A stretch of 64,000 nt of DNA, from assembly GCA_013433145.1 (NCBI GenBank), contig CM024187.1:10615326-10679325 (forward strand), read 5' to 3'. The position numbers were made by a program, and so were the translations under genes. Source of the DNA: Ascaris suum (lineage: Eukaryota > Nematoda > Chromadorea > Rhabditida > Ascarididae). Each line of letters opens with the position of its first letter. Positions within the stretch are counted from its first letter, which is position 1. Under the pieces are notes generated by a model, which had not been told where the DNA came from, did no database searches, and saw nothing but the letters and a program-made list of their open reading frames with translations. Positions 13,739 through 48,825 of this stretch are shown piece by piece.

Positions 13739-15351
13739 CTGTTTTGGGGAAATATTGTCGTAGGTGAGGATCACGGTCTGCATGGACAGTGGATAAGGTG
13801 GCCAACTGGTTTGTGGTTTAAAAACCTCCCGATGACGTTCGCTTTTTGAGTTTTTACTGTGTTTGACCCATTTCTACAAGGTATGTGGTAACCTTGGTTC
13901 CAATTCTGAGATCGGAAACCGACTAAACTCAGACCTCGGTCTTTCTGAGAAAAAAATCCTTTTCCTCATAACAAATGAGAATTTCCTTTGAAGTGATTTA
14001 TTTAATCAAAAAAAAAAAAAAAAAAACTCTCCAGCAAAAGAACTACTGATGTATACATCTTTCTACAGACATGATCACAATACCTGTTAGTGGAAGTGGT
14101 CTATTTAAAATATTGCACTCACTCCGGTGCACTCTTGCACAGATGTGCAATCACCACCCATTACAACACTCACAACCCATAATCGAATGCAAGAGTCAAA
14201 GGCGACCACGCTTACATATCAGCAAAATAAGAATTTCGACTGCTCCACCATTAGTGCTCCGAAGATTAAACTATATGTACATTCGAGCCCCCTCCTCCTC
14301 GCAGAATTTTGCTTTCGTATAATAATAAAGGCAGAATTCAGTCGCAAACGTTGACGTACTGCGATCTCGTAAATGTATGTAAATCGAATGAACCATAAGG
14401 TGCAGGACTTCAACGATCATCCGAAAAAAACAGTGGAGACTGCAACGGCTATTCAGCACCACAGTGATGGTTGAATGTAAGAGAAAGCTACTAAAGAAGT
14501 GATCAGTAGCAACAGCACCTGAGTTATGAGGTAGCCAATAAAAATACTTTGTTGCGCAGAGTGCCCTCATGCAAACATCTATAACGAAAGTGCTAACCGA
14601 CGCAAGTGTTGATGGTAGGTGTTTAAATTGCGCTAATATCTATGACATAAAGTCCGGATGCGCAACTGTCTCATAGCTGAAACGTCAACGGCAAAAAGGT
14701 TCCCATATACTAATCTCTCCTTGTGCTAATTTCGCCAGCAAAAATGCTTTATTGCGGAAGTGCATCATGATGGAATTACCCGGCGCATACGTCGACTTAT
14801 GCAAACATGGCTTAAAATAGCTCGATTCACTTATTTTACATTCCAGAAGTTAAGAACAAAATGAAATCGAATGTGGAAAAATTGACAAAACTAGACAGAA
14901 AAACAATAAGCCAAAAGAAAATTTGGAGATAACAACGAATTGCAGAGGAAAAGGAGCCATAATTAGATGGAACGAAGAATGCAAAGACGCGTAAGACAGA
15001 AAAAAAAGAAGAGAAGAGTTAGATAAAATGAACTAGCTGAAATTGGCAGACAGACAGGCAGACGTACATACACACACAGACACGATGTTGCTTCAATGCC
15101 CACTGCAAACACAAGATTATGAAAGCGCAGAGAGAAAGCAAAACAAACAGAATTTGGTAGTAGAATTTCAAAGACTAAGAGTGCTTAACTTAAACAAAGA
15201 CAACTTCAAGGGCACTTCCTATATTGCAAACCAGAAAGCGCTCTTTCGAAAGGGATGAAAGACGCACCATGCCTGAATTCGCCACCCAAATCCAGAAAGA
15301 CGTCGTCACTAAGTGGCAGTAAACGATACATACCACTTCACTTTACTCTAC

Positions 15352-15388
15352 ACAGTGCGCAAACAGAACGTGCGTTTTGGCGCACTGT
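15352..15388. repeat. Short inverted repeat
   Basis: ACAGTGCGC (15352-15360) pairs with GCGCACTGT (15380-15388), extendable by A/T pairs with one bulge, around an 18-19 nt loop. It lies just upstream of the first copy of the 49-bp diverged repeat. Confidence 0.5.
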
Positions 15389-15397
15389 CAAGCGGCG

Positions 15398-15446
15398 TCT
15401 AAGGCATACGTCCGCGCCATTCGCGCAAATTCAGGCAGTGCGCGAT
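15398..15446 (+). repeat. 49-bp diverged dispersed repeat, copy 1
   Basis: Begins TCTAAGGCATACGTCCGC and aligns without gaps over 49 positions to 15841-15889. Most of the differences I can see are transitions, as expected of old repeat copies. Family unknown. Confidence 0.5.
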
Positions 15447-15840
15447 GAAATCATCGCAGAACGTGGTACGAATAAGTACTGATTTAAATGTTTTTACGTG
15501 CTCTTCTATTTTGAGTTATTGAGATTCGTATGGAAGTTGTTATAGTCATATTTTTAGTCTCTACACCTTACTTATATGAAAATGATCAAAGTTATGTCAC
15601 CCCTCTGCCAGGTTCCCTCTTTTTCCCCTCCCTCGTTCCCTAGTTTTGTTTTACTTATTATTTAAAGGAATCAGTCATAGCTATTGTGAAACGTCAAGCA
15701 ACATCCGCTCACGCTTGTATAGGCATAGCGTATTACTTCGCTTATTTTTGTTTCTCCTCTTCTCTTCCCACGAGCTCCTTCCTGAATATGCGTCGGCTTT
15801 GAGAAGTTGAGAGCGTCACAAGACCCCGCTTGAATACAGT

Positions 15841-15889
15841 TCTAAGACATACATCCGCACCGCTCGTGAAAGTTCACTCGGTGTGCGAT
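15841..15889 (+). repeat. 49-bp diverged dispersed repeat, copy 2
   Basis: Begins TCTAAGACATACATCCGC and pairs gap-free with 15398-15446. The flanking sequence is not obviously alike, so this may be the conserved core of a larger, decayed element. Confidence 0.5.
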
Positions 15890-16112
15890 CCATCAAATAT
15901 GTCTGTGCTTCTCATTTTTCACTCAAATATGCAAACTGTGAGCAGCATAAGCCTGCCACCTTCCCAGCCTACGGGAATTTCCGTCAGGCACATATCGATA
16001 TACAAAAGTCGTTCCAGTTACAAAAGCATTTCAAAAATCGGACTGTGCCAGTACGGCGTGCGAGCAATTCGTTGACATTACTAGCCGTTGTGTCGACAAA
16101 ACATTATACAAA

Positions 16113-16170
16113 CTCATTACACAAACTTTCCAATTCGTCGACATGTTTTCTGGAAGGTTTGTGTAATGAG
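16113..16170. repeat. 58-nt hairpin
   Basis: 19-nt arms (16113-16131 and 16152-16170) with a single mismatch around a 20-nt loop; the right arm reads GGAAGGTTTGTGTAATGAG. Too short for most terminal-inverted-repeat elements. It could be a small foldback or a pre-miRNA-sized stem. Confidence 0.6.
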
Positions 16171-17156
16171 GACAAACTAGAACAAACGACAGAGGAAGGG
16201 AGAGAAAAAGAAGGCGGCAGAGAAACAGAGAGAGGGTTATTGTATACTAATGGAAAGCCGTCCAAAGCACGGACAACTAATTAAACGGTCGCTCAGTTAA
16301 CACCTTACCAAACATGCAAATAAGTGAGTAATCGCTGAATGAAACCTTATCAATTACTCGAGTTCAGTTAGAAATGAAATTAAAAACAACTCCATTGCAA
16401 AGAATTAGTCAAGACTTGCACAGGCGGACAGACACAACATAAGCCTTATAAAAATGTGCAAAAAAACGCAAGAAACGTACCAGCGGAAGTGGAGCAATCT
16501 CGTGATTAGATCAGCCATTATTACAGATTGCTTGGAAATAATAAAATAATGCACTCATATTTTAATCGAACCGATCGCTTCTACAAGTTTTTACAAGAGG
16601 TATGTTTTCCTTTTTCCGTTTCGTAGCATGGTGTGTCATAAAACTCCTGCAAAGTGCTACTGAAGCAGCTGCGAAGTATATGCAGATTTTTGAGTGCGCT
16701 TGAGTGAGAATAACCCTTCCCGAAGATGATAGATGAATCTTTTCACTGGTTTAGCAGTCATCCGTCTGAATAGATTTATCATTTACTCTTCTGCAACTGA
16801 AATGCTTTTCAAGTTGAAACTAATGGTTAGGCAAACGTATGAGCGCGTACATACACGCACTGCCTCGCGATAATATCGCTCGCAAATACAAACTTGTGGA
16901 TGCGCATAAAAAAAGCAGCTAAATATGATGCTCAAGCTTCAACCTGAAGTTCTGAAGAAAAGTTCAAGCTTTAAACCAGAAGTCACCTGAGCTAGCATCA
17001 GCGGAGCCATAGAGGGACGAGGAGCGAGGCAGCGACATCTAAATGCGTGCACTGGCCACAAAAATCGATTGCGGCCACAGGCAACGCGACTCTGCCAAAG
17101 CCGTGCGCACTAGGTGTCACCATCCCCTCACGCACATGCTTAATAGATCGGTTTCA

Positions 17157-17285
17157 GAGCCTATGCATAACTCGAGAGGCAGTCTCGAGAAGGAGCTGAA
17201 GCCAAGACTCAGCTCGTCTTCAGGAAGAAAATCGTCCTTCAATGAAAATCGGCTGCCCCGAGTTTCATTTCGCAAGCAGATCTAA
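17157..17285 (+). CDS. Orphan exon candidate, Ser/Arg-rich C-terminal peptide
   Basis: A canonical GGTTTCAG acceptor precedes 17157, and the frame runs 42 codons to TAA at 17283-17285. It encodes a basic, serine-rich peptide including SLEKELKPRLSSSSGRKS and ending RVSFRKQI. The mixed codon use looks more like coding sequence than its surroundings. No upstream exons or homologue were recognised, and it could be chance or a decayed copy. It lies on the strand opposite the three genes. Confidence 0.22.
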   Translation, partial: EPMHNSRGSLEKELKPRLSSSSGRKSSFNENRLPRVSFRKQI

Positions 17286-17869
17286 TGGATTAACTTCACA
17301 ATCAGCGGGAAGAGCTTGGAAGTATTTTAGATGGGGCTAACGCTTGAAAAAGGTGCAAAGATTAGGCCACCTACTGACATGACTGATATAAGGCTTGTCC
17401 ACAAAGCTTCGCTAGCTTCATTTAAAAAAAAAACGACCCTTTACGAAGCTTACAATAGGGAAACTACTTGAAGCTGTTTGGCAACAGCTTTCAGACAGCT
17501 TCGAGCGCAAATCCGAGCTTGAGTACTCAGGCAGAAGTAGTCGAAGAAGGGCCTTACATGATGGATCAGGGAAAGTGACGTTCTTGATGGAAGTTTCACT
17601 TCGTTTTCGTAAATTTTTGCAAAAATGCACAACAACGTCGTTCTTCTTCGCATATAAAAATGCGAGCATGTCTTTCTTCGTCTGGTCGTTTCAGCTTCTG
17701 TATTATATAGAAGACTTGATTGACCAAACAAACCTGAAACCAAGAAACCCATTAATTTTTCACTTATTTGCAAATCCGCACTGACGAAGTGCGTTGTGTC
17801 GAAATGATGTCCTCTTTTCCCCGTTCGTATGTTGTACACAGTTTGCGTCCACCTGTACGACAGTTGCAG

Positions 17870-18191
17870 CAGCGAGATCTAATGGCTACAAAATTCGGTG
17901 AGTATACAGCGTACGCCGTTCCCCTGTAGCAACGTTCAGTTGATGTCCTAGCAGGTGGTGATGACCCATAGAGAACTTTAACTCCATGCTGACCAGTTGA
18001 TCAATATACTTTCACGCGTTTTTTTTTTGCCACGTTAATTAATGCACTCACTTAGAACATATTTTGCAGCATGGAAGCTGCAATGTTTCACGACAACGAA
18101 GATACCATCCACCGTGTTACATCATTTCAAGTTGCACTATGACGGCGACATCTTCAGGACAGACAGTGCTCTCCAGCACCGCTACCCCTGA
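17870..18191 (+). CDS. Weak two-exon plus-strand candidate
   Basis: GTTGCAG acceptor before 17870, a 28-bp open segment, a strong GTGAGT donor at 17898, an ATTTTGCAG acceptor before 18070, then an open frame in matching phase to TGA at 18189-18191. The conceptual peptide is about 49 residues with no recognised domain. Only the splice-site quality and phase agreement support it. It may be linked to the orphan exon at 17157 or be spurious. Confidence 0.15.
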
Positions 18192-21100
18192 GTCGAAACG
18201 AGGAACAGCAATGCTCAAGCTGATGTTTTATTTTAGCTCTTACGTCCAGCATCTAAAACATATAGGGTCTAGAGATGACCGCAACGAACGCGGTGAGAAC
18301 ATGGGTTCGTCGCAAATGGTAGGCGCAGTTAACTGCGACAAAGCTATTTGGCAAGGAGGTGCGTAACCGCATTCCGAAGACTTTATTTTGAGCGGCGGGA
18401 GAAGGGTAGATGGGTTACTTCACCCACGAAGATGGATGGGAGCCAGTCTTGTCTGGAATTATCACGTGACCATTGCAGATCCATTAGTTCGTCTCTCACA
18501 GGAAGGAAATACAGTTGCAACTATTAAAATGTCAACTAAAGGGAATATCTTTTCACACCTTACTTACATATGATCCACACATTTAAGGATTTAAGTTCCA
18601 TAAACTATATATATATACACAGTTCCATAAACTTTTATTTATTTTGGTGCACTGACATGGCAGATCTCAGCTGATTCTCAGTGTCGTTTTCTTGAGTTGA
18701 TGCATTCGATAGTCAGCATACTGTATATAAACATTGATCTATACAGGTCAATGTTTTAACACTGTTGGCATCAACGTAGATGTTTTCTTTTATCGGTAAT
18801 GCGTGATTATTGGTAATTTTGTGTTTACTTGCACAAAAGCACGATTGCAATACGAAAAGTTTTATTTCATTTTGATATTCCTTTATAGTTTTGAATGTTT
18901 TCGTGCGTACATTTGGACAAGCAACAGTGGTTAAGACTATCTACATTTCGGAATCCTTAGCGGTTGGATTCTTTTTATTAAAGCTTATTAGTTTATTATT
19001 CCTTACTTTAGGAATTAAGTATATCATCTTATGCTGTTCCCCGCGTATTACACGTCGCGTTTTCAATCTAAGTTTCTTATGTTAGAAGCATTCTAATACG
19101 TTTCTTTCAGCCTATATATTTAGCACCACATTTCATATTGGCTTTGAACAATATTCGCTTTGAACAACAATTAATATACGTTGTTTATTCCAACACTTAT
19201 TAAATTACTAACGTATAGCGTTATAAACTTGTGGAGCAATTTTGCCTTATTTACTGGGTAAATGTGTATATATATGCAGTTTGTTTAGCGGCGATTTCGT
19301 TACTTGATGATATCATCTAGTATTTTCCGCATGTTTTTATTTACTACCTAGCTGCACTCTGCTTACGTAGCTCCTGTTTGCGATTTAGGATAAAACTTTT
19401 TGTAGTGTTAAAATGGAAAAAGGGAATAAAAGAGGACCTAATTCAAACTCTCAAAAAACGGTTGTGGAAAAAAAAAAGGAAAACGGATAACAATGACGAG
19501 GTAGGCTCCATATTTCATGAATTTCTTGTTCATTATACATTCATAACAAACATTTTATCTACATGCTTTTATGTTTCTTCTCTTCTTTAATCTCTTCCAG
19601 CGCATGCTTAAAATGTCTGTCTTATTTTCCCGTACTAACAGGGTCATGCGCTTCGTTCTGACGATGGCCCGCGCATAACTCAGGCGCACACGTCAACGGA
19701 CAAGGGCAGAAAGGTGGTCACCTTTTATTCGCATAGGCATTTTATTCTTGTCTTATTCCTACATTGTTGACATTTCGTCCTCTAACATCGTCCATTAATG
19801 CCATCTTTACGTCTTAGGCTTCTTATATCATCGTCTCTCTCCATAAAAACATAAAGAAACATTATTAAAAAATTTTCGGGATGGGAGAGGAGTCTTACTT
19901 GGGATCTTTCAAGACGCGAAACTAAACGTGACGTTTTCCCCTCCCAACCTCCCCGATCCCTTTTCTACTGTGCCTCTAATCTATAGCATCCACCATGTAC
20001 ATGTCATCAAAAAGTACACAATCGTCTTACCAATGTCCACCAGGGCGTGCTTTCTAAATCAACACAAGCAAACCCGAACACAGCCAGGTGGAGACATGAT
20101 GTACGGTTCCGCAAGGGGGACTTTTGGTTGGAAATAATAACAGTTTGAGCCAAGCAACATTTTACATAATCACATCTCGGTATTCCGACACGAATGCCCA
20201 TAACGAACCTCTAGGTTAGAATAGCCTCGCATCGATAAATAAATGTGATCTCATGGCTCGTCAGCAAAGGATGAGATTAACTAAGGAACCTCGAGATATG
20301 CGACGATTGTCGAGTGAGTATTGTTGATGACGTATGAAGCTAACACTACTATAGAAAATACATTTATCATTAACGTTTGCGAACATCGGCAAATCGAACA
20401 TCAAAAAAAGTCTCCTTAACTATTTTCCGATGCGCCCAGCAGGGAAGAATAAATCAAAAACTGATGATCACCTGCAAGTGTCAATAAAACATTTGCGAGC
20501 TTCACAACTCACACGTAGCAAACTCACACGTAGCAAACATGGTATCTAATGAACAACATGAGAACATAACGCCAGAGATAAAAAACGAAAGCGCGACGAG
20601 AAAAAAGAAAACGAAAAATGGCATCAGTTCTCATTGAGATTGCTTGTAAAACTGCACGATAAAACCGAGAACATCTCAAAAATAACTGCAGCATTTGAAA
20701 CTAAAACAAACCTACAACAAATCACAAACATGGAAGAGCCAGTGGAATAGAGTGCAAAAATATCTTTCTCTCGAGCTGACGCACAACTTTCAAATCGTAG
20801 AAATGCTGTAAGCGCGAAGGCGCATAGGGAAGATCACCAAAGAAGCTGAATACAAAAGCTTGACAGCCGCCGAGTGCAACAAATACCGCTCGTCGTACAA
20901 GTGTCAACGTGTGATCACAAATTTAGCACATAATCGAGAAGATGAAATCCTATTACATGAAAAATGCACTCCAGCTCTAGACGTCAAGATGATCAAGAAC
21001 ATTTTCCAGTTAATTCCATATATCGTGGAGGAACTCCTCGAAAAACATACTACATACCCAATCAGATATGTGTCTAAAAATCTGCTTACAAGCAGAAATG

Positions 21101-21526
21101 TATTTAAAAGAGCGATCCGTATAAAACGTAGTAATGCGGCGTCAAATAGCGACAGGCAAGTATATGCTTACCACGAGATAACAAACCGTAGATAAAGTAA
21201 GGCCGCGCACAAGCTGCGCGTGACAATTGAAAATGAACTCGGGTGTTGATCTGTCTAAACAACTTTTCAGCAACCACATTTACCCTCTGATTTCTGTTTG
21301 AACAAGTCATCATCCTCTCCCCCTCCCCTGCCTTTTTTTAGATAGAAACCATCCGGTTCACTCTAGTTGAAATAATCCCTGCAATCAAACAAACAACTTA
21401 TCCCCTTTCCCTCCCCAATTATTCTACACCCCCAGCTTTGCGAATCCGTATGACCCATTAAAATAATGGCCCACTGCCACCCGATGGCACTACTATTTTA
21501 TAAATATACAACCCAAGACTTGGCGA

Positions 21527-44129
<22,603 letters not shown>

Positions 44130-44769
44130 TCAAAACATGGACATACAACACGGCACACGAAGAGCGGCTCTCTACAAGATCTATGATCGATTGCAAGTTC
44201 AGATCAGATCTACCGATCAAAACAACATCTACCATTTACACGTAAACCACCTTCCTCCCTCTCCTCGATTTTTTTGTCTCATAGTTTAACGAAGACGAGC
44301 GCGAAAATCCAAAGAAATAATATGGTGAAGGAAAAAAGACTGACGCGATCAAGCAGGCAGTAGGACCTCAAGAAAAATTGGGGCCTCATTTTGAAGCGCT
44401 GAAATTTATCCCTATTGGAGGGCTGAAGAGACGGCATAACTGGTTTGATTCAACAGTATACGAGGTAAAAGGAAGTGAAAATTTAGTGAGACACAAAAGC
44501 GAAGAGAAATTTTTGGAGGTTTCGAAGAAAAACAATCGGAAAACGCAAAACTTCGGCACCGTCGACTTCAAAAATTCTCAGAAGTCCAAATTTTCGAAAG
44601 TTTCAAAGATTAGAAAGAAATCCCCGTCTTTGTTTTTCCTCCATATGTGTGGCTTCAAAGAAATGAAACTTTATAGCCGTTCAGGCTGACAACACGAACA
44701 ATTAGTGCTGCATGAACATAGTGATAATTATTTGCAAAACGGTACTTTTGAAAAATCACCGTTAACTTA

Positions 44770-45090
44770 GAGACCCGCTCGTGAGCGGGATTGCAGCGGT
44801 CGAAGAGAGATCCGCAACTCCGGTACTGGAGATTTACATGAGTGGAGATATGGACTGGGTCGGGCGTTGCGCTCAGGATCCCCAAAAATAGCGCCTTTCG
44901 AGAATCCCCGATAGGGCTGTTAGTAGATTCCACAGGGGGTGGAGCTCTCGAATGATGAGGCGCTGCGGGCGAGGCTCGTTTGCTGCCGACCCATCTTAGT
45001 GGACAATAACGCTATTGGCTGTTCGAGCACCTTGAGAAGAAAGTCGGTGGAGAGGCTCAGCTTCATACCCAGTGGCCTGCAGTCAGGCGC
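44770..45090. repeat. GC-richer block, probable dispersed repeat
   Basis: Composition contrasts sharply with AT-rich flanks (for example GATGAGGCGCTGCGGGCGAG). No frame is convincingly coding. It lies 0.6-1 kb upstream of the TPS ATG, so it could also be part of a regulatory region. Assignment as a repeat is inference. Confidence 0.25.
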
Positions 45091-47301
45091 TCTCTTATTC
45101 GATCACCTAACTTACTGTTTCGTCAAGCAAACTATTACCCATTTTCTATCCCATGACATCTCAGAAAACAGGACCATAAAGTCAACTATACAAAACACTC
45201 ACTGCATATGAAAAGAATTAAAATAAAAGCAGTCTTAGATGACAGATGTTAAATAACGCAGAAGACCCATGAAATCCTTGCCAAAAAAAATTATCTCATG
45301 AAGGGAGGTATAATACGACTTCAAGAAAAAAAAAATTGCACTACTCTATCCGTAAGTGCTTTCTTAATAAAAATCCTCACAAGTTACATGGCTCTTAAAA
45401 AGGAAACTGTCGCGAATCGACTTTGATTATAAATCATTCTGAGATTATCCCTCAATAACAACATATTCGTGGAATATAAATCCTCCTTCCCTAGCACAGT
45501 CGTCCAAACCCGAAGATGTAGTTTTGAAACTAGTAAAAATGAGACAACTTTGGACGAAAAAAAGGAAACTGCTGACAGAAGATGGAAGATTCAATAAACA
45601 CGTAAGAAATTAATAAACCCATTTGCACAGCGATCGAAAGCTTATTTCTCACTGATTATGCACCTCATCCAAAGAGAGTGGAAAAAACTATAAAATCTGA
45701 CTCAGCGCCACGTCTACTGACTTTATATTTATCCCTCAAAATGTTAAGGAAAGCACTGCAAGTTTCCCTCCTCCCTCCTCATAATGAAAGTTTGAGACCT
45801 AAAAGTAGTGCGTGCTGCAAATGCAACTTCCATGACATTTATTTTCTTCATTTCAATTTTTGCATCCAAATGATTTCGACAGTCTAACTTCTTATGTAAA
45901 AAGAGTCAATTTAAAGAGACGTATTACTTAAGAGAAACCTGAAATAAGAGAAAACATGCGATCGATTTAAGCGAACTTTAAAAGCCGCCAGTAACAGTTT
46001 TGGCTCGAAGCCAATGGCCTGAGTTGCGTAAGAAATCAACCATTCAAATTTAACGGTTCTACTATGACACTTAAAGAGTCTAAAAGATTCAAACTAAGAA
46101 GCATTATCGCCTACTGAGATGAGCAGTCATATCACGCAGGTTCCATCATGAAAGGGAACTTCTCGATGCATTACAGCTGTTTTTTTCACCCGTCAAAGAA
46201 CGACCTGGCCGGTAACGTCGGTACTGAATCTATTTTTGAATAACATCGAATATACCTGCACTTTCAAATAAACCACACCTATAGCATCGCAACAGTGACA
46301 TGCAAATTGAAAAACTGCCAACAATGATGCTCTTCCAGCACAAATCATCGTCTCCACATAGAAATTTTTTTATCTCAGTTTCCATTTATCACTTTTATTA
46401 TATGGCTGCATAATTCGGCTAACGCCAATTGATTAGCAACGCGCACATGCCATTTGCGCCACTATCAACAATGCGGTTCGGAAGCGAATTACGGTGAGGA
46501 TGGAATTCGGGGATTTTGGGCGAGCAACGAAAACAGACGTAAGTTTCGAAGCGACAGCGTTGTGAACGGTGCACGATTAAGCACTGGAATGATCGGCTGT
46601 TTCACTTGTGACTCGACCTCTGCATGTAGCCGTTTATTTATGTTTGTAGTTTGTTAGCTGGATAAATGCTTCTGCTTCACATTTAAAACCACCTTTTTGA
46701 AGTGCCCATGTAGAAACAAAAAAGCGCCTCAACGTGAGAATGAAAACACCGCACCAAAGGGCGAACCTCTCGTCACCAAGTCATCAACGAACATGGCTTA
46801 CAAGTGAGAAACGCCACACAGAAGTGTTATGCAACGCGTGATGGGAAACGTGCTCAACAACGCACTCAGAGCACACGTGTGTGTATGTGTCTGCGTGTAT
46901 GTGTGCATGTAGTACTGGCACTGCATAGAGCACAGAGGTGGGCACAACGCGCAAGGCGTAGATCATTTTGAGAAGTGTCGAATGCTGCAGTGCATACATG
47001 AGCAACTAAGGCACGATAGATTAGGTACCTAGAAGGTACCTATTATACTCCATCCAGGTGTTATCCTGCCGCTGAAATGTGAATTCATTGACAGTTCACC
47101 TCCTAGTACAAGAAAATTTGTGTCAGAGAATGACGTGAACCACGTGCCATTGTTTATGGGAAACATTTAACTGATTTCGGCCAGTTAGCGAACGCAACAA
47201 CGTCCTTCTGCAGATATGTAACTCCTAGGGACCTTTATGCGGCTGTGAAGTAATCATCACAGAACTACTACTGCTCTGGATATAGTCGGCAATGTCGTAT
47301 G

Positions 47302-47730
47302 CGAGGAACAAAATAGGATCCTAAACACTTCCTTACAGAACGCTACTGCAAATCGAGTACAGGCCGCAGTAACTACCTCCAGTTCCCATTCAGAACCACT
47401 GTGCAGATAAAACTACTCCCACCCATTTCAGTACTGAGCGGAATTTTTTTTCACGCGCATATGCAAATTTACATCTGCGACGGGAACTGTGGGAACGCCC
47501 TCTCTGTTGGCATTGATGGGTTTATTCGCGCAGGCAAGAAGCAAACGCGTAATACATACGACGCAAGGCGCAAAAGCGACTATTCCCAGCAAACGTACCG
47601 ATAGGAGAATAGGAGAAAAAGACAAATATATACAAAAGCAATCTGCACAGGTAACAACATATCATAACAACGAAGTACTGACAACTTTTCGATGAAACGG
47701 TATATATTTGAAAGAGTGGCAGTAAATGAG
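47302..47730 (+). repeat. Left arm of a large inverted repeat (429 bp)
   Basis: Aligns without gaps to the reverse complement of 48273-48701. I noticed four single-base differences, so identity is about 99%. The outer boundary corresponds to CGAGGAACAAAATAGG; beyond it the two flanks still share weaker similarity (CGACATTGCCGAC against CAACATTCCCGAC), suggesting both lie in related, older retroelement sequence. Confidence 0.95.
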
Positions 47731-48272
47731 TAATCTCTACGGCATTTAATGAAACGAATTGATTTGAGTCGCCTTTATTCACAGAAACAAAAAAAAAGTG
47801 CACATGACAGTGAGGATATACATCAACATGACGCCGAAATAAATGTATATTTCAATCTGGTTCAATTACTCGACGATCTCTTGCAGAAAAAAGTAGAGAA
47901 ACCTAACAGAGGGTTGGGAAATCGCATATGCATTCTGTCTGCCGGCCAAACCACCTTCATTATTCTATAGCTTTGCTGGACCATGATGGATCAATCTGAC
48001 ATTAGGTGTAGAGAGTCATCTTGAGGTGCATCTTCTACCTATCAAGGTTTCGTAATTCTATGCTTTGGTCTGTCTTTAGAGACCTTTAAAAAGAAAATCA
48101 GTTCTCTACCGCCAAAATTACTTGGTTAGCATCTCGAATAAGGGAATAACGATTATTGTTCTTTTTGTTCGACACCACTTTTCCACAATGCTAACAATTT
48201 TCCAAATTTCCTACAGGCACTTGGATGTCGTCTCATTGCCGTTCACCATAGTTTTATATGTCTTCGAGGGCT

Positions 48273-48701
48273 CTCATTTACTGCCACTCTTTCAAATATA
48301 TACCGTTTCATCGAAAAGTTATCAGTACTTCGTTGTTATGATATGTTGTTACCTGTGCAGATTGCTTTTGTATATATTTGTCTTTTTCTGCTATTCTCCT
48401 ATCGGTACGTTCGCTGGGAATAGTCGCTTTTGCGCCTTGCGTCGTGTGTATTACGCGTTTGCTTCTTGCCTGCGCGAATAAACCCATCAATGCCAACAGA
48501 GAGGGCGTTCCCACAGTTCCCGTCGCAGATGTAAATTTGCATATGCGCGTGAAAAAAAATTCCGCTCAGTACTGAAATGGGTGGGAGTAGTTTTATCTGC
48601 ACAGTGGTTCTGAATGGGAACTGGAGGTAGTTACTGCGGCCTGTACTCGATTTGCAGTAGCGTTCTGTAAGGAAGTGTTTAGGATCCTATTTTGTTCCTC
48701 G
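48273..48701 (-). repeat. Right arm of a large inverted repeat (429 bp)
   Basis: Mirror copy of 47302-47730, separated from it by a 542-bp unique spacer (47731-48272). Both arms translate to the same conceptual peptides on opposite strands, which is a by-product of the palindrome and not evidence for genes. If transcribed through, the RNA would form a 429-bp duplex. Confidence 0.95.
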
Positions 48702-48825
48702 TATTATAAACAACATTCCCGACAATAATGCGGTTAATGCCAAGCTCCTCACTAACAATTTCAAAATTTTTTATCCCGTTGCACGATCCCGCTTACGACC
48801 TTCATATTCTATAAAAAGATTGTGA
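48661..48825 (+). pseudogene. Decayed non-LTR (CR1/jockey-like) reverse transcriptase fragment
   Basis: The frame from 48670 reads LGSYFVPRIINNIPD and then KLLTNNFKIFYPVA, ending in TGA at 48823-48825. This resembles the LGPILFLLYINDIPD and KLFADDLKIYRPV blocks of CR1-like reverse transcriptases. The catalytic ADD is replaced by TNN and the frame breaks soon after, so it is inactive. Similarity judged by eye. Confidence 0.45.

Larger units (their letters stand above)
11533..21526. other. Intergenic region between transporter and trehalose gene
   Basis: About 10 kb with no convincing gene. It should contain the missing first exon(s) and promoter of the transporter and the 3' UTR of the trehalose gene. 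Between roughly 11700 and 12550 there are degenerate copies of a TTCACTTC...CTAAGCTAT-like word spaced tens of bases apart. Hairpins occur at 13658-13738, 15352-15388 and 16113-16170. A 49-bp element occurs twice (15398 and 15841). Poly-A lies near 14010-14027 and a 15-bp tandem duplication at 20506-20535. A weak plus-strand exon candidate is listed separately. Confidence 0.5.

Noticed and set aside
17781..17812. Functional hammerhead ribozyme
   Set aside because: The bases between CTGACGA and GAAA do not form a convincing stem II, and stem I/III pairing is not evident; kept only as a low-interest relic.
47401..48602. Pairs of identical open frames on opposite strands suggesting duplicated small genes
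   Set aside because: They are the mirror images created by the inverted repeat; none has a homologue or coding signature beyond the palindrome.
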